Shown: piece by piece, positions 22,946 to 25,728 of the stretch
Layout: each line of letters starts with the position of its first letter
Position numbering within the stretch: the first letter of the stretch is position 1
Source of the DNA: GWF2-30-66 sp042576225
GTDB lineage: Bacteria > Babelota > Babeliae > Babelales > Vermiphilaceae
Direction of reading: 5' to 3'
NCBI GenBank assembly: GCA_042576225.1
Contig: JBHPCA010000022.1
Span: 1 to 25,728, forward strand
Length of the DNA: 25,728 nucleotides
Notes under the pieces: generated by a model
Database searches by the model: none
Seen by the model: only the letters and a program-made list of their open reading frames with translations
Told to the model about the DNA's origin: nothing
Made by a program: the position numbers and the translations under genes

Positions 22946-24040
22946 ATGAAAAAATTTGAAAAACCTCGTAAAGTTGGAAATCGTTTTTATAGTTATGTAC
23001 AAGAAAATATTGTAGCGTTCTTTGTAAGATCCGCTTTGATGAGAATAAAGTCTTGGTGGGTAAGAAGAAAAATCAAAAAATCTGATGTTCAGTGTTGGTT
23101 TTGCAAATCTGAGCCTACTTCTTGTTCTATACATCCTAAAATTACCTGGATTGGTCACTCTTCTTTTTTAATTCAGATTGGTGGGGTCAACATTTTGACA
23201 GATCCTGTTTTAGATGAGCCGTCATTTTTATTCCCTCGTTTTTTGGCTCCGGGGATCCATAAAAATAAACTACCTAACATAGATTTTGTCTTGCTTTCAC
23301 ATAATCATCCTGATCATATGGATGCAGGAAGTTTGCTCCATGTAAAAAAGTGGAATGATGGGACCCATTTTCTTGTTCCCGTAGGGGACAAGTGTTGGTT
23401 TGACAATAAAAGTTTTGTGCGTGTGCGAGAGTATACTTGGTGGCAACAGGATTCTTTTAACTTAAAAGGTGGATCTTCAAGGGATATAAAATTTACCTTC
23501 TTGCCAGCTAACCATTGGTCAATGAGAACTCTATTTGATAAAAAGAATAGATCTTTATGGGGGAGTTGGATGATAGAGTGCAATGGGCATAAAATCTATT
23601 TTGCCGGTGATTCAGCATACGAATCACACTTTTCTCTGATTGCCAAAAAATTTAAAAATATTGATGTTGCGCTTATGCCAATTGGCCCGTGTGAGCCTCG
23701 ATCATGGGTTGAGTATTCGCATTTGGATTCTAAAGAGGCTGGAAAAGCATTTTTAGATTTACAAGCGAAAAATATTATTCCCATGCATTGGGCGACATTC
23801 CCTTGGGGGACAGAAATGTTTGATGAGCCAGTAATACGTCTCAAAAATTGGTGGCAGGAAAATGTGAGTAAATTGGAGGGCAAGTCTTTACATTTGCCAA
23901 AAGTTGGGGAAAGCATCGAGTTTCCTGAGCTGTCGGCCACTCATGACGTGGTTAGCGAAGATGTATCAAGGGTTGATAAAATTCCCCCATTGCATGTTGC
24001 GCCCAAGAGGCCTGATAGGCCCGAAGATAGATTGCGATAA
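22946..24040 (+). CDS. Metallo-beta-lactamase-fold hydrolase, NAPE-PLD/UlaG-like
   Basis: 364 residues. After a basic N-terminal region comes the family core: ITWIGHSSFLIQIGGVNILT followed by DPVLDEPS, and the zinc motif LLSHNHPDHMDAG (His119, His121, Asp123, His124). Then FLPANHWSMRT, WMIECNGHKIYFAGDSAYES with the metal-bridging Asp, SHLDSKEAGKAF and IIPMHWATFPWG with the last His. The WIGHSS and HNH.DH spacing fits N-acyl-phosphatidylethanolamine phospholipase D-like enzymes more than UlaG lactonases, so a phospholipid or related ester is the likely substrate. The Pro/Asp/Arg-rich C-terminal tail is atypical. It has its own promoter and a structured leader. No nearby gene shares its transcript. 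Confidence 0.85.
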   Translation: MKKFEKPRKVGNRFYSYVQENIVAFFVRSALMRIKSWWVRRKIKKSDVQCWFCKSEPTSCSIHPKITWIGHSSFLIQIGGVNILTDPVLDEPSFLFPRFLAPGIHKNKLPNIDFVLLSHNHPDHMDAGSLLHVKKWNDGTHFLVPVGDKCWFDNKSFVRVREYTWWQQDSFNLKGGSSRDIKFTFLPANHWSMRTLFDKKNRSLWGSWMIECNGHKIYFAGDSAYESHFSLIAKKFKNIDVALMPIGPCEPRSWVEYSHLDSKEAGKAFLDLQAKNIIPMHWATFPWGTEMFDEPVIRLKNWWQENVSKLEGKSLHLPKVGESIEFPELSATHDVVSEDVSRVDKIPPLHVAPKRPDRPEDRLR

Positions 24041-24112
24041 TACCATTTGCAGAATAAAAATTTAACGCTAGTTTATTCTAAAGAAGATAACAAAATTTCA
24101 CAGCAAATATCT

Positions 24113-24334
24113 CCAATCCGCTCATCCTGAGCTTGTCGAAGGATTGTGCTTCATTATAAACAAAAAAGATAAGATTATACTTCGAGAGTACTCTCCCAAA
24201 AACAAACATGTCAGCATAAGTAATAGATTAGAGGACTGCACTTATAAAAATATCTAAAACTTTTTATTGTCGCTAAATTTTATTTTTTTATTAGGAAGCA
24301 CAGTCCTTCGACAAGCTCAGGATGAGCGGATTGG
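24113..24334. repeat. Foldback repeat with 40-base arms
   Basis: Arms 24113-24152 and 24295-24334 are inverted copies differing at one base, with core ATCCTGAGCTTGTCGAAGGA. The 142-base spacer contains the 12-base palindrome GAGAGTACTCTC (24184-24195). No convincing gene lies in the 530-base gap, and the remainder is AT-rich. Confidence 0.9.
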
Positions 24335-24576
24335 GATGGTTTTTCATAGAAAGGAGCTGCTTTTTTTTCAAAGCAAGCCAGTGTTAAATTTTTATTTTTC
24401 AAATGGTACAATTTGAAGGGTTTTGGATCTTTGGAGAATAAATCTTTCTTACTGTTTCCCTTCTTATCTAAGTAAAAACCCTCTATTTATTTATATATAT
24501 TGCATATAAATTTCTATTTGTATTAAAATTATTATGACGATATGGGTAAGAGATATATAATTTACAGGGGGTGTGC

Positions 24577-25596
24577 ATGAGACGTAATATTGGATATAAT
24601 ACCAGATTCAGTAAAAGTAACAAAAAGCGCATAAAATGCCTGATATTTATGTGTTTTATAACGATATTTTGCATCTCACAGGCGTTTATTTATGATATTC
24701 GTGTTATGCGTAAATGGGACCCTAATAATCATCATTATTGTTATTTTATTGGGTTGGGAGATTTCCATGATAAGCATCACAAAGTAACGCCTTTGCAGTC
24801 AAAACAGATTGATACGCTTGTACAAAAATGTGTTCCTGAGAAAACGAAGCTTATAGTAGAAGACATAGGTTCTCATGGATCTGGAGGGAGACGTTGTTGT
24901 GGAAAGTTTTATATCAATCCAAATGGTGGCATATTAGGTGGGCTTGCCAATAAATATAGAAAAAGAGGGCTAAAATCAGTAGATAATGTTGAGTATCGAT
25001 TTTGCAGAGTTGTATCTCTGGCTCCTGTAGTCAACAATATACATGCGAACTATAATAGTTTTTTGCCAACTCGTATCATTTGCGTGCACAACTTTCAAAA
25101 AGAAATAGTTTATACTGCTAAAGAGATATTGGGATACAAAGATTCTCACGATTTAAACAGCTGGTATAAAAAATGTGTGGCTCACTCCGTGAAAGATATG
25201 CAAGATTTGAAGTTCAATAGCATGTCAAAGATGTCTGTTGCAAATTATATTTATGCAAACGCTAATAACCAAGATAACCAAAATAGGGCAAAAAATCGGT
25301 TGCGTTTTATAAAAAAACTACTTACGTTTGACAGTTGTTTAATAGATGCAAAAATAGTTCACTCCATTGTTTCTTCACCTGAGAAGCAAAATGCGCTTGT
25401 CATTGCAGGTGGTTCGCATATTCGAAATGTAAGCCGCGTATTGCAATCTATAGGTTACAACTATCTTCATAGGTCAAAAATCTTATTTAATCGGGAATAT
25501 AATGCCAAAAAGTGCCTAGGTTGTCATATTGCCCCTGGGGGCTTTTGCCGTAAACCAAAACCTGTCGATTTACAGATATTGCATCGCTTTATTTAA
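24577..25596 (+). CDS. Membrane-anchored or secreted protein of unknown function with a CxxCH motif
   Basis: 339 residues from the ATG at 24577. A GTG at 24571 is also possible, but AGGGG sits too close to it and is well placed for the ATG. A basic N-terminus and one hydrophobic segment (CLIFMCFITIFCISQAF) form a signal or anchor. The soluble part has FIGLGDFHDKHHKV, LIVEDIG, a Gly/Cys stretch (GSGGRRCCGKFY), ALVIAGGSHIRNVSRVLQ and, near the end, CLGCH (residues 313-317). The H-bearing strand after IGLGDFH and the late IAGGSH...L...GY recall TraB/ChaN/EreA-type proteins, but this is a weak resemblance. The CLGCH could be chance or a haem c site. I do not assign a function. Confidence 0.7.
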   Translation: MRRNIGYNTRFSKSNKKRIKCLIFMCFITIFCISQAFIYDIRVMRKWDPNNHHYCYFIGLGDFHDKHHKVTPLQSKQIDTLVQKCVPEKTKLIVEDIGSHGSGGRRCCGKFYINPNGGILGGLANKYRKRGLKSVDNVEYRFCRVVSLAPVVNNIHANYNSFLPTRIICVHNFQKEIVYTAKEILGYKDSHDLNSWYKKCVAHSVKDMQDLKFNSMSKMSVANYIYANANNQDNQNRAKNRLRFIKKLLTFDSCLIDAKIVHSIVSSPEKQNALVIAGGSHIRNVSRVLQSIGYNYLHRSKILFNREYNAKKCLGCHIAPGGFCRKPKPVDLQILHRFI

Positions 25597-25650
25597 TTTT
25601 TTTTCTATACTTTATTTCGCTTCGCCTGAATACTCCGAATCTTTGATTCG

Positions 25651-25728
25651 GGGATGAAAGCCCCTTCGACGGAGCTCAGGACAGGCGTGGCGTCCGTCCC
25701 TTCGACAGGCTCAGGATAAACTGCACCT
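25651..25728. repeat. Cluster of the same repeat core in direct orientation, cut by the window edge
   Basis: Two copies of the core lie side by side in the same orientation: CCCCTTCGACGGAGCTCAGG (25661-25680) and CCCTTCGACAGGCTCAGGA (25698-25716). Just before them are the hairpins CCGAATC-TTT-GATTCGG (25635-25651) and GGGG/CCCC (25650-25664). No gene is seen after 25596. Confidence 0.7.

Noticed and set aside
22853..23158. Minus-strand frame across the start of the metallo-hydrolase gene
   Set aside because: It overlaps the coding start and leader hairpin and has no ribosome binding site or recognisable domain.
6156..24334. CRISPR array from the recurring core
   Set aside because: Copies are inverted pairs thousands of bases apart, not regularly spaced direct repeats, and no cas genes are present.

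Overview
The window is AT-rich and gene-dense with short intergenic gaps. It carries many small secreted or membrane proteins and short palindromic repeats with the core CCTTCGACAAGCTCAGGA. The mix of a Gram-negative-type peptidoglycan gene set, ankyrin and TPR proteins with signal peptides, lysine-rich low-complexity proteins and this repeat family suggests a host-associated bacterium with a reduced genome. Candidatus Dependentiae (TM6/Babeliae) is my best guess. That is inferred from gene content and style, not from a marker gene.

Layout, left to right. (1) 1-1604, minus strand: a truncated secreted-protein gene at the edge with a clear promoter, two tandem paralogous small proteins that look like immunity proteins, and the C-terminal domain of a polymorphic-toxin-like protein with no N-terminal part. 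(2) 1836-3625, plus: uppS and gpsA. (3) 3655-6034, minus: an ankyrin-type secreted protein, a PASTA-domain membrane protein, the RNase P RNA gene (rnpB) with its terminator, and a small polytopic membrane protein whose 3' end overlaps rnpB. (4) 6156-8331: a foldback repeat, then a class A penicillin-binding protein. (5) 8397-11608, minus: two neighbouring genes with the same design (signal peptide, two hydrophobic segments, long charged low-complexity tail). (6) 11844-14563, minus: murG, a TPR protein and a DciA/DUF721 protein. (7) 14646-17140, plus: archease, rtcB and thpR, a compact RNA-repair operon. (8) 17178-19343, minus: holB, a foldback repeat, tmk and a META-domain protein. (9) 19527-22635, plus: an acyl-CoA synthetase/AMP-ligase, a small secreted unknown and a GT4 glycosyltransferase in one operon. 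(10) 22946-24040, plus: a metallo-beta-lactamase-fold phospholipase-like protein behind a structured leader. (11) 24113-25728: a foldback repeat, an unknown membrane-anchored protein, and the start of another repeat cluster.

Functionally the window holds much of the machinery for building a cell wall (lipid carrier by UppS, lipid II by MurG, polymerisation and cross-linking by the class A PBP, a PASTA protein as possible sensor). It also holds membrane-lipid functions (GpsA, acyl-CoA ligase, NAPE-PLD-like enzyme, glycosyltransferase), replication functions (HolB, Tmk, DciA), and RNA maturation or repair (rnpB, archease/RtcB/ThpR). The least explained parts are the orphan toxin-immunity cassette, the paired signal-peptide/coiled-coil proteins, the foldback repeats, and the last protein, which has a lone CxxCH motif. 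No tRNA, rRNA, insertion sequence, integrase or CRISPR array was seen.
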